A stretch of 5,682 nucleotides of DNA from Agathobacter sp. (GTDB lineage: Bacteria > Bacillota_A > Clostridia > Lachnospirales > Lachnospiraceae): NCBI GenBank assembly GCA_017936725.1, contig JAGBEZ010000020.1:1-5682 (forward strand). The letters run 5' to 3'. Every line of letters begins with the position of its first letter. The first letter of the stretch is position 1. Both the position numbers and the translations under genes were made by a program. This document shows, one piece after another, positions 1 through 5,176 of this stretch. Below the pieces are notes generated by a model. That model did no database searches. It saw only the letters and a list, made by a program, of their open reading frames with translations, and was not told where the DNA came from.

Positions 1-3000
1 CGTCAAGCATATCTAAACCAATGCCGTCGTATTCATATCCATAGAAAGAATACTGCCATACGCTACATTCATCACTTACATTCGTATTAGATGGGTTATA
101 GGTACTCATTGAGTCAGCAGATGAAACATAAGCTAACCAGAAGTCATAATCTGCTTTCACCTGTGAAGAAATACCATCATACAAGTTGTAGTTACCATAG
201 ATACCTGGGAAGTATCCTGCTTCTACCATAGTATCACACCATCCGTAGCAAACATTGCTAAGTGCAGTTTCACCTAATGCAAGCTGGTCGGATTCTTCGA
301 TATCGATATAAAGTGGATATTCAAAATACATATCATATTGTTCAACAACACTGATTACAAATTCAGCTTCTTCTGCTGCTTCAGCACTAGTTAAAGCATA
401 TGAATAGTAGTATAAACCGATATCTAATCCCGCTTCACGAGCCATATTATAATAGGTTACGAAGTGTGGATCATAGTATTTTCCGCTTGAATCTTCAGAA
501 CCTAAACGAAGGATTACGAAATCACAACCATCTGCTTTCATCTTTTCAAAATCTACTAAAGAGTAGTCTGCACCAGAGTCATCATTTGAATAACCATTTG
601 CATAATTATTATCGGATACATTATAGAACGAAAGGTCACATCCATAATATAAATTGTCTGTCGAACCCTGAAGTCCTGCACCACCAATTGCGCCACCGTA
701 ATTGTATTCTGTTGAAGGTGTATCGCTTTCTACAACACCAGTTGCAAGAGATGCGCTAGTAAGCGCTCCTGTTGTAGACTGAATCTTTGAAAGAGTTGTT
801 GAAAGGTATAACTCTTCTCCAACTACTGCATGGTTTACAAAGAAGTTATAGTCTTCACCCTGAGCAGATGCATCGCTGTGGAAAAGAACAACCATTTTGT
901 TTGCACCTAAGGTTTCAGACTCTGCTTCATTTGTGCCATCTGGTAAACAAACTTCTGTTACTACCCATGTACCATTTGTAGAGTTGTATTCAAGAACAAT
1001 ACCAGTCCACCATCCCATGAAACCAGCTCCCTGTCCATGAAGTGAGGCAGGTGTAGCTGTAGAATCAGATGACGCAAATACGTAAATCTGGCTAGAGGTA
1101 TTTGTCCAGTCATATCCGTTTGCATAGTCGAAACTACCTGTTTCGATTACTTCTGGTTCTTCTGGAGTTACTGGAACATCCGGTTCGTCTGGTTCCGCTG
1201 CAGTTCCGATAGTAACTGTTCTTTCATCTGTAGTAACTTCTCCGTCTACTGGTGTATAGGTAACGGTAATTGTTACTTCCTTGCCTGCATATACATTAAG
1301 ATATCCATTAATAACATAAGTTACAAAATATCCCTCTAAGCCATAAATCTGTTCTGTTGTATATAGTACTCCGTCTGCATAAAGTCCGTCAAATGCGGTT
1401 GTACATACAAGTTCTTTTGTCGTTTTTCCATCAATTGTTAATGTAAATGCTACTTTTTCGTATTTTTCTAATGCATCTACATATGCAACCAGACGTACGT
1501 CAGAATCTTTAACCTGATAAAGAATCAATTCATCTGGTACTGTTGGATCCTGTGGATCATCTGGAACGATTGGTTCGTCTGGATCTTCTGGATCTGGATT
1601 TACTGGTGTATCAGGATCTTCTGGATCTACAACGTCATCTGCTGTAAGAACCGTTACACTGCTGTAATCAGAAGCAACATTTACCAAGTCGCCTTCTTTT
1701 AATGCCATAGCTGCAACCTTGCTCATCCAGTTCGAATATCCAGACTGAGAGCCTGCTGAGTGTACTACCATAACGATGTCGCCATCTTCGAAAGTAATAC
1801 CTGCTGCATCTGCAGAACCTGGAGTTGTAACTACCTTCACTACAGAATACTCATCTGCATTGTCTGTTGGTCTTAACTGAACACTGATTGCCCAGTTTGG
1901 ATTACAACTTGCATAAGCAGTAGAGGAAGTAATAATGTATGCATCTTCTCCAGCGATAGTTCCATCTGTACCATCGATATCAAATTCATATCCATATGCG
2001 TTTTCAAAGGTATAATTTCCGCTACTATCTTTTGATGGATTGTAGCTATCTGGAATACCATCACGATCTGCATCGATGGATTCATCATATTTTGACTCAC
2101 TTGAATAAATCTGGAACGTTCTGGTATAACCATTGCTGCCACTACCATGAACAATCCATCCATAAACGGTTTCACCATCAATTTCGCATTTTGAGTAAAG
2201 CATTGTAATTCCGCTAGAATCTTCTTCTATTTTTGAAACTTCAAAAACAGAAGACATAGGAAGTGTCCCTTTTGTTGATGAACCATTAATATCACTATAT
2301 ACTGTTTTTGCTCCTGATGTAGTTACATAAAGACCTGGAGTTGGATTTTCACCACTATAGTCGATTTCCTTAAGGCTTTCATCTGTTTCATAAGGAAGAA
2401 TGCCATAGCCCGCTATTGAAGAACTAGAAAGCGCATACTTCTTAAAGAATGCACCACCACCTTCGGATTCAACGCCATCCTGTGAAGATGTATTACCTTC
2501 AAGAGTATAAACGTAACTGTCATCAGAATAAGCTACCAGACCGATATGACCTTCATCCAGTGGCTCATATCCAGCAGTGAAGAAAATAAGATCACCAGGC
2601 TGAGGTTTGTAACTTGCCTGAGATGAGTCATAACTAGAACGATAGTAATCACTGAATCTATATCTGCCGTTGTCGTAAAGCATATTGCTCCAATAAGGAA
2701 CGTAACATTCAGACCAGTAATATCCGTTTCTTGCCATATAGGTTTCTGTACCGCGAGTATCGGTAACTTCTGCTGTGTACATACACCAAGAACAGAAAGA
2801 TGCACACCATGCTGCACCATTTACATTTGTATATGCACCATATTCGGTCATATTAGAAGAACCGCCAGTTACACCGTCCTGACCTGCAGAACTGTCACCC
2901 TCAAGGTAACCCATCTGAGAAGCTGCAACAGCGACAACGTCTCTTGCACCGTCTCCAGTGAGAGGAATCTTCGTCATATTCTCATAGAATTTCCCATAAG

Positions 3001-3145
3001 TGTAATACGAAGATGTATAACGGGAAGCATAATTTGTTTCAGGAACATTGTCCCAGGTAGCTGCAGAGAATGTTGTTGGAAGCGTTGGTAACACAAGCGC
3101 AACCGCCAAGATCAATGCAAGCACCTTTGAAAGTGTTTTTTTCAT
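1..3145 (-). CDS. Secreted bifunctional cell-wall hydrolase, CHAP plus GH25 (partial, 3' end outside window)
   Basis: The frame is open from the ATG at 3145-3143 to the left edge, giving 1048 codons with no stop seen; the true C-terminus is missing. Domain order read from the translation: signal peptide (1-29); CHAP (about 66-252; Cys114, His200, Glu216/Asn218); SH3-like (about 270-345, GW at 329-330); Asp-rich segment (358-401); beta module A (402-492); Pro/Asp linker (504-539); Ig-like (540-648); Pro/Glu linker (649-670); beta module B (671-785); GH25 (834-1048; Asp837, Asp948, Glu950). CHAP enzymes cut peptidoglycan peptides or amide bonds and GH25 enzymes cut the glycan, so an exported autolysin or competitor-killing lysin is inferred. 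The start is chosen because AAGGAG (3158-3153) lies 7 nt upstream. An in-frame ATG six codons earlier (3163) has no Shine-Dalgarno and would itself span this one. No cell-wall anchor is visible in the part seen. Confidence 0.9.
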   Translation of the reverse strand, partial: MKKTLSKVLALILAVALVLPTLPTTFSAATWDNVPETNYASRYTSSYYTYGKFYENMTKIPLTGDGARDVVAVAASQMGYLEGDSSAGQDGVTGGSSNMTEYGAYTNVNGAAWCASFCSWCMYTAEVTDTRGTETYMARNGYYWSECYVPYWSNMLYDNGRYRFSDYYRSSYDSSQASYKPQPGDLIFFTAGYEPLDEGHIGLVAYSDDSYVYTLEGNTSSQDGVESEGGGAFFKKYALSSSSIAGYGILPYETDESLKEIDYSGENPTPGLYVTTSGAKTVYSDINGSSTKGTLPMSSVFEVSKIEEDSSGITMLYSKCEIDGETVYGWIVHGSGSNGYTRTFQIYSSESKYDESIDADRDGIPDSYNPSKDSSGNYTFENAYGYEFDIDGTDGTIAGEDAYIITSSTAYASCNPNWAISVQLRPTDNADEYSVVKVVTTPGSADAAGITFEDGDIVMVVHSAGSQSGYSNWMSKVAAMALKEGDLVNVASDYSSVTVLTADDVVDPEDPDTPVNPDPEDPDEPIVPDDPQDPTVPDELILYQVKDSDVRLVAYVDALEKYEKVAFTLTIDGKTTKELVCTTAFDGLYADGVLYTTEQIYGLEGYFVTYVINGYLNVYAGKEVTITVTYTPVDGEVTTDERTVTIGTAAEPDEPDVPVTPEEPEVIETGSFDYANGYDWTNTSSQIYVFASSDSTATPASLHGQGAGFMGWWTGIVLEYNSTNGTWVVTEVCLPDGTNEAESETLGANKMVVLFHSDASAQGEDYNFFVNHAVVGEELYLSTTLSKIQSTTGALTSASLATGVVESDTPSTEYNYGGAIGGAGLQGSTDNLYYGCDLSFYNVSDNNYANGYSNDDSGADYSLVDFEKMKADGCDFVILRLGSEDSSGKYYDPHFVTYYNMAREAGLDIGLYYYSYALTSAEAAEEAEFVISVVEQYDMYFEYPLYIDIEESDQLALGETALSNVCYGWCDTMVEAGYFPGIYGNYNLYDGISSQVKADYDFWLAYVSSADSMSTYNPSNTNVSDECSVWQYSFYGYEYDGIGLDMLD
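2..646 (-). other. GH25 muramidase (lysozyme) domain (residues ~834-1048)
   Basis: The domain opens with G-C-D-L-S, matching the N-terminal G-I-D-V-S strand of GH25 with Asp837 in the conserved acidic position. Next come a strand D-F-V-I-L-R-L-G, a helix, I-G-L-Y-Y-Y-S-Y, and the diagnostic P-L-Y-I-D-I-E with Asp948 and Glu950 as the catalytic D-x-E pair. Later strands read F-P-G-I-Y-G-N and D-F-W-L-A-Y. The C-terminal V-W-Q-Y-S followed by G-I-G-L-D-M-L-D is typical of the end of this fold, so the domain is nearly complete at the window edge. GH25 enzymes hydrolyse the MurNAc-GlcNAc beta-1,4 bond. Confidence 0.9.
791..1135 (-). other. Beta-rich module B, diverged copy of module A (residues ~671-785)
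   Basis: Module B reads I-Y-V-F-A-S-S near its start, then G-W-W-T-G-I-V-L, W-V-V-T-E-V, N-K-M-V-V-L-F-H-S-D-A-S and V-G-E-E-L-Y-L-S. The same order appears in module A (residues 402-492), with the V-V-x-x-H-S strand and the closing G-(D/E)-x-(V/L) strand best conserved. It lies directly before the GH25 domain, while A lies on the CHAP side of the linker. Function unknown; carbohydrate or wall binding is a guess. Confidence 0.45.
1202..1528 (-). other. Ig/fibronectin-like beta domain (residues ~540-648)
   Basis: Between the two acidic linkers lies a domain with alternating strands: V-R-L-V-A-Y-V-D, V-A-F-T-L-T-I-D-G-K, a Tyr/Phe-rich middle, E-V-T-I-T-V-T-Y-T-P-V-D-G and R-T-V-T-I-G. The V-D-x-x-x-x-Y-E-K-V-A-F and T-V-T-Y-x-P-x-D-G signatures resemble a beta-sandwich domain often repeated in surface proteins of Lachnospiraceae. 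Its role is probably spacing or binding. It carries no recognisable catalytic residues. Confidence 0.5.
1529..1636 (-). repeat. Pro/Asp/Glu linker encoded by repetitive GGATC-rich DNA
   Basis: Residues 504-539 consist almost wholly of Asp, Glu, Pro, Val and Thr, with D-P-E-D-P-D occurring twice. In the DNA the 15-mer at 1581-1595 recurs exactly at 1614-1628, a 33-bp offset that keeps frame (11 codons), and tggatc/tggttc hexamers fill the rest. Such acidic Pro-rich stretches are flexible spacers in exported proteins. Its length may vary between strains by in-frame slippage (inference). Confidence 0.8.
1670..1942 (-). other. Beta-rich module A (residues ~402-492)
   Basis: This module begins A-Y-I-I-T-S-S and runs through N-W-A-I-S-V-Q-L, Y-S-V-V-K-V-V, D-G-D-I-V-M-V-V-H-S and a closing K-E-G-D-L-V-N-V. 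It shares this strand order with module B further on (residues 671-785), so the two are probably diverged copies of one domain. I cannot name the family with confidence. The layout (W strand, N/D-x-x-V-V-x-x-H-S, G-x-x-V) recalls domains found beside secreted glycosidases of Clostridia. Confidence 0.45.
1943..2074 (-). other. Aspartate-rich, possible calcium-binding segment (residues 358-401)
   Basis: Residues 358-366 read D-A-D-R-D-G-I-P-D, the D-x-D-x-D-G-x-x-D pattern of thrombospondin type 3-like and EF-hand-like calcium loops. A second acidic stretch at 389-401 (D-I-D-G-T-D-G-T-I-A-G-E-D) resembles a dockerin or EF-hand loop, but its ligand spacing is off by one residue. Calcium binding is plausible for the first loop and doubtful for the second. 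A true dockerin would need two regular loops with helices, which I do not see. Confidence 0.5.
2111..2338 (-). other. SH3-like (possible wall-binding) domain (residues ~270-345)
   Basis: After the CHAP domain the protein has short beta strands: G-L-Y-V-T-T, a V-Y-S turn, G-T-L-P, F-E-V, and Y-G-W-I at 328-331. This pattern (an opening Tyr/Val strand, a G-T-L-P turn, a final G-W strand) resembles bacterial SH3 domains that often sit beside CHAP or GH25 domains and bind peptidoglycan. The assignment rests on pattern only. The ends are approximate. Confidence 0.55.
2390..2950 (-). other. CHAP peptidoglycan amidase/endopeptidase domain (residues ~66-252)
   Basis: The domain starts with a helix ending A-A-S-Q-M-G (residues 73-79). 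It then shows the CHAP nucleophile motif W-C-A-S-F at 113-117 with Cys114, a P-G-D-L-I-F-F strand at 183-189, G-H-I-G-L-V with His200, and L-E-G-N with Glu216 and Asn218. It ends in a Gly-Tyr-Gly strand near 246-248. The order Cys, PGD, His, Glu/Asn is the standard CHAP (NlpC/P60-like papain-fold) layout, so the catalytic set looks complete. Cys118 and Cys121 follow the nucleophile closely. Whether it acts as an amidase or an endopeptidase cannot be decided from the sequence. Confidence 0.88.
3059..3145 (-). other. Sec signal peptide of the CHAP-GH25 protein
   Basis: Residues 1-29 begin with M-K-K and another Lys at 7, followed by a hydrophobic core rich in Leu, Ala, Val and Ile (residues 8-19). 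A Pro-Thr stretch then leads to S-A-A at 27-29, a plausible signal peptidase I site. No lipobox cysteine is present, so a released or wall-associated protein is more likely than a lipoprotein. The exact cleavage position (after 28 or 29) is an estimate. Confidence 0.88.
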
Positions 3146-3179
3146 AAACCTTCTCCTTTTCATAATATTATATACTCTT

Positions 3180-3207
3180 TATCAATGGCATACCTCGCCC
3201 ATTGATA
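3180..3207 (-). promoter_or_regulatory. 9-bp inverted repeat in the 5' leader of the lysin gene
   Basis: TATCAATGG (3180-3188) is perfectly complementary to CCATTGATA (3199-3207) around a 10-nt centre. It lies about 13 nt downstream of the predicted transcription start (near 3220) and 22 nt upstream of the ribosome binding site. It could be an operator for a dimeric repressor or a leader stem-loop in the mRNA. No T-run follows, so it is not an intrinsic terminator. Confidence 0.6.
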
Positions 3208-3226
3208 GAACACTATAGGTATTTAT

Positions 3227-3255
3227 ATTCTATAGAGTAATTTGCTTTTCGTCAA
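3227..3255 (-). promoter_or_regulatory. Sigma-A type promoter of the CHAP-GH25 gene
   Basis: On the minus strand TTGACG (3255-3250) and TAGAAT (3232-3227) are separated by exactly 17 bp. Each differs from the housekeeping consensus at one position. The predicted start is near 3220, giving a leader of about 75 nt. The DNA upstream of the -35 is rich in A/T tracts (3260-3290) that could act as an UP element. CTATAG hexamers at 3213-3218 and 3230-3235 flank the -10 region, 17 bp apart. Confidence 0.7.
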
Positions 3256-3285
3256 CCAAATATTGACATTTTAACAAAAAATTTT

Positions 3286-3317
3286 ATACAATGTATCCTT
3301 TTGCTTACATTTTGTAA
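3286..3317. promoter_or_regulatory. Two TACA/TGTA dyads upstream of the lysin promoter
   Basis: ATACA-A-TGTAT (3286-3296) and TTACA-TTT-TGTAA (3305-3317) are small inverted repeats with a shared TACA...TGTA core. Their centres (3291 and 3311) are 20 bp apart, about two helical turns. They sit about 70 and 90 bp upstream of the predicted transcription start, a position usual for activators. In such AT-rich DNA they may also be chance. Confidence 0.25.
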
Positions 3318-3340
3318 AGATTTCACGTCAAATTCTCAAA

Positions 3341-3374
3341 CAAAAAGAGGACCCCTCTTTTTGAGATGTCCCCT
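3341..3374 (-). terminator. Second intrinsic-terminator-like hairpin between lysS and the lysin gene
   Basis: In the minus-strand RNA the arm from 3374-3368 pairs with 3352-3346 (7 bp, one G-U) around a nested CUC-AAAAA-GAG hairpin, and five U residues follow (3346-3342). A competing fold pairs CAAAAAGAGG (3341-3350) with CCTCTTTTTG (3354-3363) around a 3-nt loop and would also work on the plus strand. It lies about 70 nt beyond the first terminator, so it is a backup or the end of a separate short transcript. Confidence 0.6.
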
Positions 3375-3443
3375 AAAACAATTTTGCACATGGTCTATTC
3401 TTTTCTAATATCCAAGAAAACCTTCTCCTAAATGTCCATGTAC

Positions 3444-3484
3444 AAAAAGCCTCCTGTACGTAGGCGAGGCCATTGTACAGGAGG
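3444..3484 (-). terminator. Intrinsic terminator of greA-lysS
   Basis: In the minus-strand RNA CCUCCUGUAC (3484-3475) pairs perfectly with GUACAGGAGG (3459-3450), a 10-bp GC-containing stem around a 15-nt loop that itself holds a GGC-CUC-GCC mini-stem. A CUUUUU tract follows (to 3444). It starts 30 nt after the lysS stop codon and is a standard rho-independent terminator for the unit. Confidence 0.88.
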
Positions 3485-3514
3485 ACTATTGAAGTATTAT
3501 TGAATTTTTTGTTT

Positions 3515-5125
3515 TTATTCACTCTTCATCGTTGGGAATAAAAGCACGTCACGGATTGCTGGACTATTGGTCATAATCATACACATACGGTCGATACCAT
3601 ATCCGATACCGCCTGTAGGTGGCATACCAATTGCAAGTGCGTTAAGGAAGTCTTCGTCTGTGTGGTTTGCTTCTTCGTCACCAGCAGCGAAAAGTTCTTC
3701 CTGTGCTTCGAAACGAGCTCTCTGGTCGATTGGATCGTTAAGCTCTGAGTAAGCGTTTGCCATTTCCCATCCATTCATAAAGAACTCGAAACGTTCTACA
3801 TATTCTGGATTTTCTGGTTTCTTCTTTGTAAGTGGAGAAATCTCGATTGGATGGTCCATTACAAAGGTTGGCTGAATAAGGTGGTCTTCTACGAATTCTT
3901 CGAAGAAGAGATTTAAGATGTCACCTTTCTTATGGTGTTCTTCAAATTCAATGTGGTGTTCTTTTGCAAGCGCACGTGCGGCTTCTAAGTCAGCTACTTC
4001 GTTCCAGTCTACACCGGCATATTTCTTCACCGCATCTACCATGGTGATTCTTTCAAATGGTTTTGAAAGGTCCATTACGTGTTCGCCATAAGTAAGGGTA
4101 AGTCCGCCAGTTACTTCCTGTGCTACGTAGCGGTAGAGGTTCTCTGTTAAATCCATCATACCGTGGTAGTCTGTGTATGCCTGATAAAGTTCCATCAGTG
4201 TGAACTCTGGATTGTGTCTTCTGTCAAGGCCTTCGTTACGGAATACACGACCGATTTCGTATACTCGTTCCATACCGCCAACAATAAGTCTCTTTAAGTA
4301 AAGTTCAAGTGAAATACGAAGTTTGAAGTCTTCGTTTAATGCGTTAAAGTGTGTTTCGAATGGTCTAGCTGCTGCTCCGCCTGCGTTAGAAACGAGCATA
4401 GGGGTTTCTACTTCCATGAAGCCCTGTCCATCTAAGAAATTACGGATGCTCTTTAATACTTTTGAACGTTTTACAAATGTTTCCTTAACATCTTCATTCA
4501 TGATAAGGTCAACATAACGCTGACGATATCTGGTATCGGTATCGGTAATTCCGTGGAATTTCTCTGGCAAAATCTGTAAGCTCTTGGAAAGCATGATAAG
4601 TTCTTCTGCGTGAATAGAGATTTCCCCAGTTTTTGTACGGAATGCATATCCTTTTACACCAAAGATATCACCGATGTCGGATTTCTTGAAGTCTGCATAT
4701 GCTTCTTCTCCGATGGCATCGCGTGCTACATATACCTGGATTTTTCCCTTTAAGTCCTGGATATTACAGAAAGAGGCTTTTCCCATGACACGTTTGAACA
4801 TCATACGTCCTGCGATGCTTACCTGAATTGGGCTAGCATCCATGATTGCTCTTCTTTCGTTATAATCATCGTTTATAGCCTGTCTTGCTTCCGCTTCATC
4901 CATTCCGTCAGTATTCACTGCAACTCTTCCTGCAAGTAATTCTGCTTCATGTTTTTCATAAAGACGTTTTACTTCATCGGAATGATGTTCCTGATCATAT
5001 TTGGTAATCACAAAAGGATCTTTTCCGGCTTCCTGTAATGTCTGTAATTTTTCACGACGAATTCTAAGGAGTTCGTTTAAGTCCTGCTGTGGTGCATTGT
5101 TGTTTTTGTTTTCCTGATTGCCCAT
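3515..5125 (-). CDS. lysS: Lysyl-tRNA synthetase, class II
   Basis: The 536-residue protein charges tRNA-Lys with lysine in an ATP-dependent two-step reaction in the cytoplasm. An N-terminal helical segment (residues 14-40, R-I-R-R-E-K-L) is followed by the OB-fold anticodon-binding domain from about 102 (V-S-I-A-G-R, then F-C-N-I-Q-D-L-K-G). The class II catalytic core follows, with R-Y-R-Q-R-Y-V-D-L-I, motif 2 as G-R-V-F-R-N-E-G (Arg293, Arg296) then R-R-H-N-P-E-F-T, and motif 3 as G-I-G-Y-G-I-D-R (Arg513) near the C-terminus. It is somewhat longer than the roughly 500 residues common in Bacillus, mostly from extra sequence at about 62-98. The start has GGAGG (5136-5132) 6 nt upstream. It follows greA by 48 bp, with no T-box or L-box leader between them, so expression probably depends on the greA promoter. 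Stop TAA at 3517-3515. Confidence 0.97.
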   Translation of the reverse strand: MGNQENKNNNAPQQDLNELLRIRREKLQTLQEAGKDPFVITKYDQEHHSDEVKRLYEKHEAELLAGRVAVNTDGMDEAEARQAINDDYNERRAIMDASPIQVSIAGRMMFKRVMGKASFCNIQDLKGKIQVYVARDAIGEEAYADFKKSDIGDIFGVKGYAFRTKTGEISIHAEELIMLSKSLQILPEKFHGITDTDTRYRQRYVDLIMNEDVKETFVKRSKVLKSIRNFLDGQGFMEVETPMLVSNAGGAAARPFETHFNALNEDFKLRISLELYLKRLIVGGMERVYEIGRVFRNEGLDRRHNPEFTLMELYQAYTDYHGMMDLTENLYRYVAQEVTGGLTLTYGEHVMDLSKPFERITMVDAVKKYAGVDWNEVADLEAARALAKEHHIEFEEHHKKGDILNLFFEEFVEDHLIQPTFVMDHPIEISPLTKKKPENPEYVERFEFFMNGWEMANAYSELNDPIDQRARFEAQEELFAAGDEEANHTDEDFLNALAIGMPPTGGIGYGIDRMCMIMTNSPAIRDVLLFPTMKSE

Positions 5126-5147
5126 GCTTTTCCTCCGTCTTTTCTCT

Positions 5148-5176
5148 TAGTTTCTTTATAATATAGAAAGAAACTA
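5148..5176 (-). promoter_or_regulatory. 10-bp inverted repeat between greA and lysS
   Basis: TAGTTTCTTT (5148-5157) and AAAGAAACTA (5167-5176) form a perfect 10-bp stem around a 9-nt AT loop, and the right arm contains the greA stop codon. No U-run follows on either strand, so it does not look like an intrinsic terminator. An mRNA stem that affects stability or processing between the two genes is the likely role (inference). Confidence 0.5.

Noticed and set aside
400..981. Plus-strand open frames at 400-759 and 787-981
   Set aside because: They are antisense to the GH25 and module B coding sequence, have compositionally biased His/Leu/Asn-rich translations, and have no supporting ribosome binding site or domain.
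1873..2181. Minus-strand 102-codon open frame
   Set aside because: It is in a different frame from the lysin gene and lies wholly within it; its translation shows no domain, whereas the lysin frame there encodes a coherent SH3-like, Asp-rich and beta-module segment.
2533..2820. Minus-strand 95-codon open frame
   Set aside because: It is an out-of-frame shadow of the CHAP domain, whose own frame holds the catalytic Cys and His motifs.
1..3145. Prophage endolysin or phage remnant
   Set aside because: A Sec signal peptide, a length over 1000 residues, multiple linkers and housekeeping neighbours argue against a phage lysis cassette; no holin, integrase or structural genes are visible, though the left flank is unseen.
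3167..3172. Perfect TATAAT on the minus strand just before the lysin ribosome binding site
   Set aside because: There is no acceptable -35 at 16-18 bp (the position reads AGGTAT), and a start from it would fall within the ribosome binding site.
3323..3391. Minus-strand 22-codon frame starting at the ATG at 3391
   Set aside because: It has no Shine-Dalgarno and runs straight through the second terminator hairpin, so it is unlikely to be translated.
3126..3514. Riboswitch or T-box in front of the lysin gene, or in front of lysS
   Set aside because: The lysin leader is only about 75 nt with one simple hairpin, and the greA-lysS gap is 48 nt, too short for a T-box or lysine riboswitch.
3567..4517. 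Short open frames inside lysS on both strands (3567-3752, 3577-3774, 4323-4517)
   Set aside because: All overlap the highly conserved lysS catalytic core in other frames and have no recognisable product.
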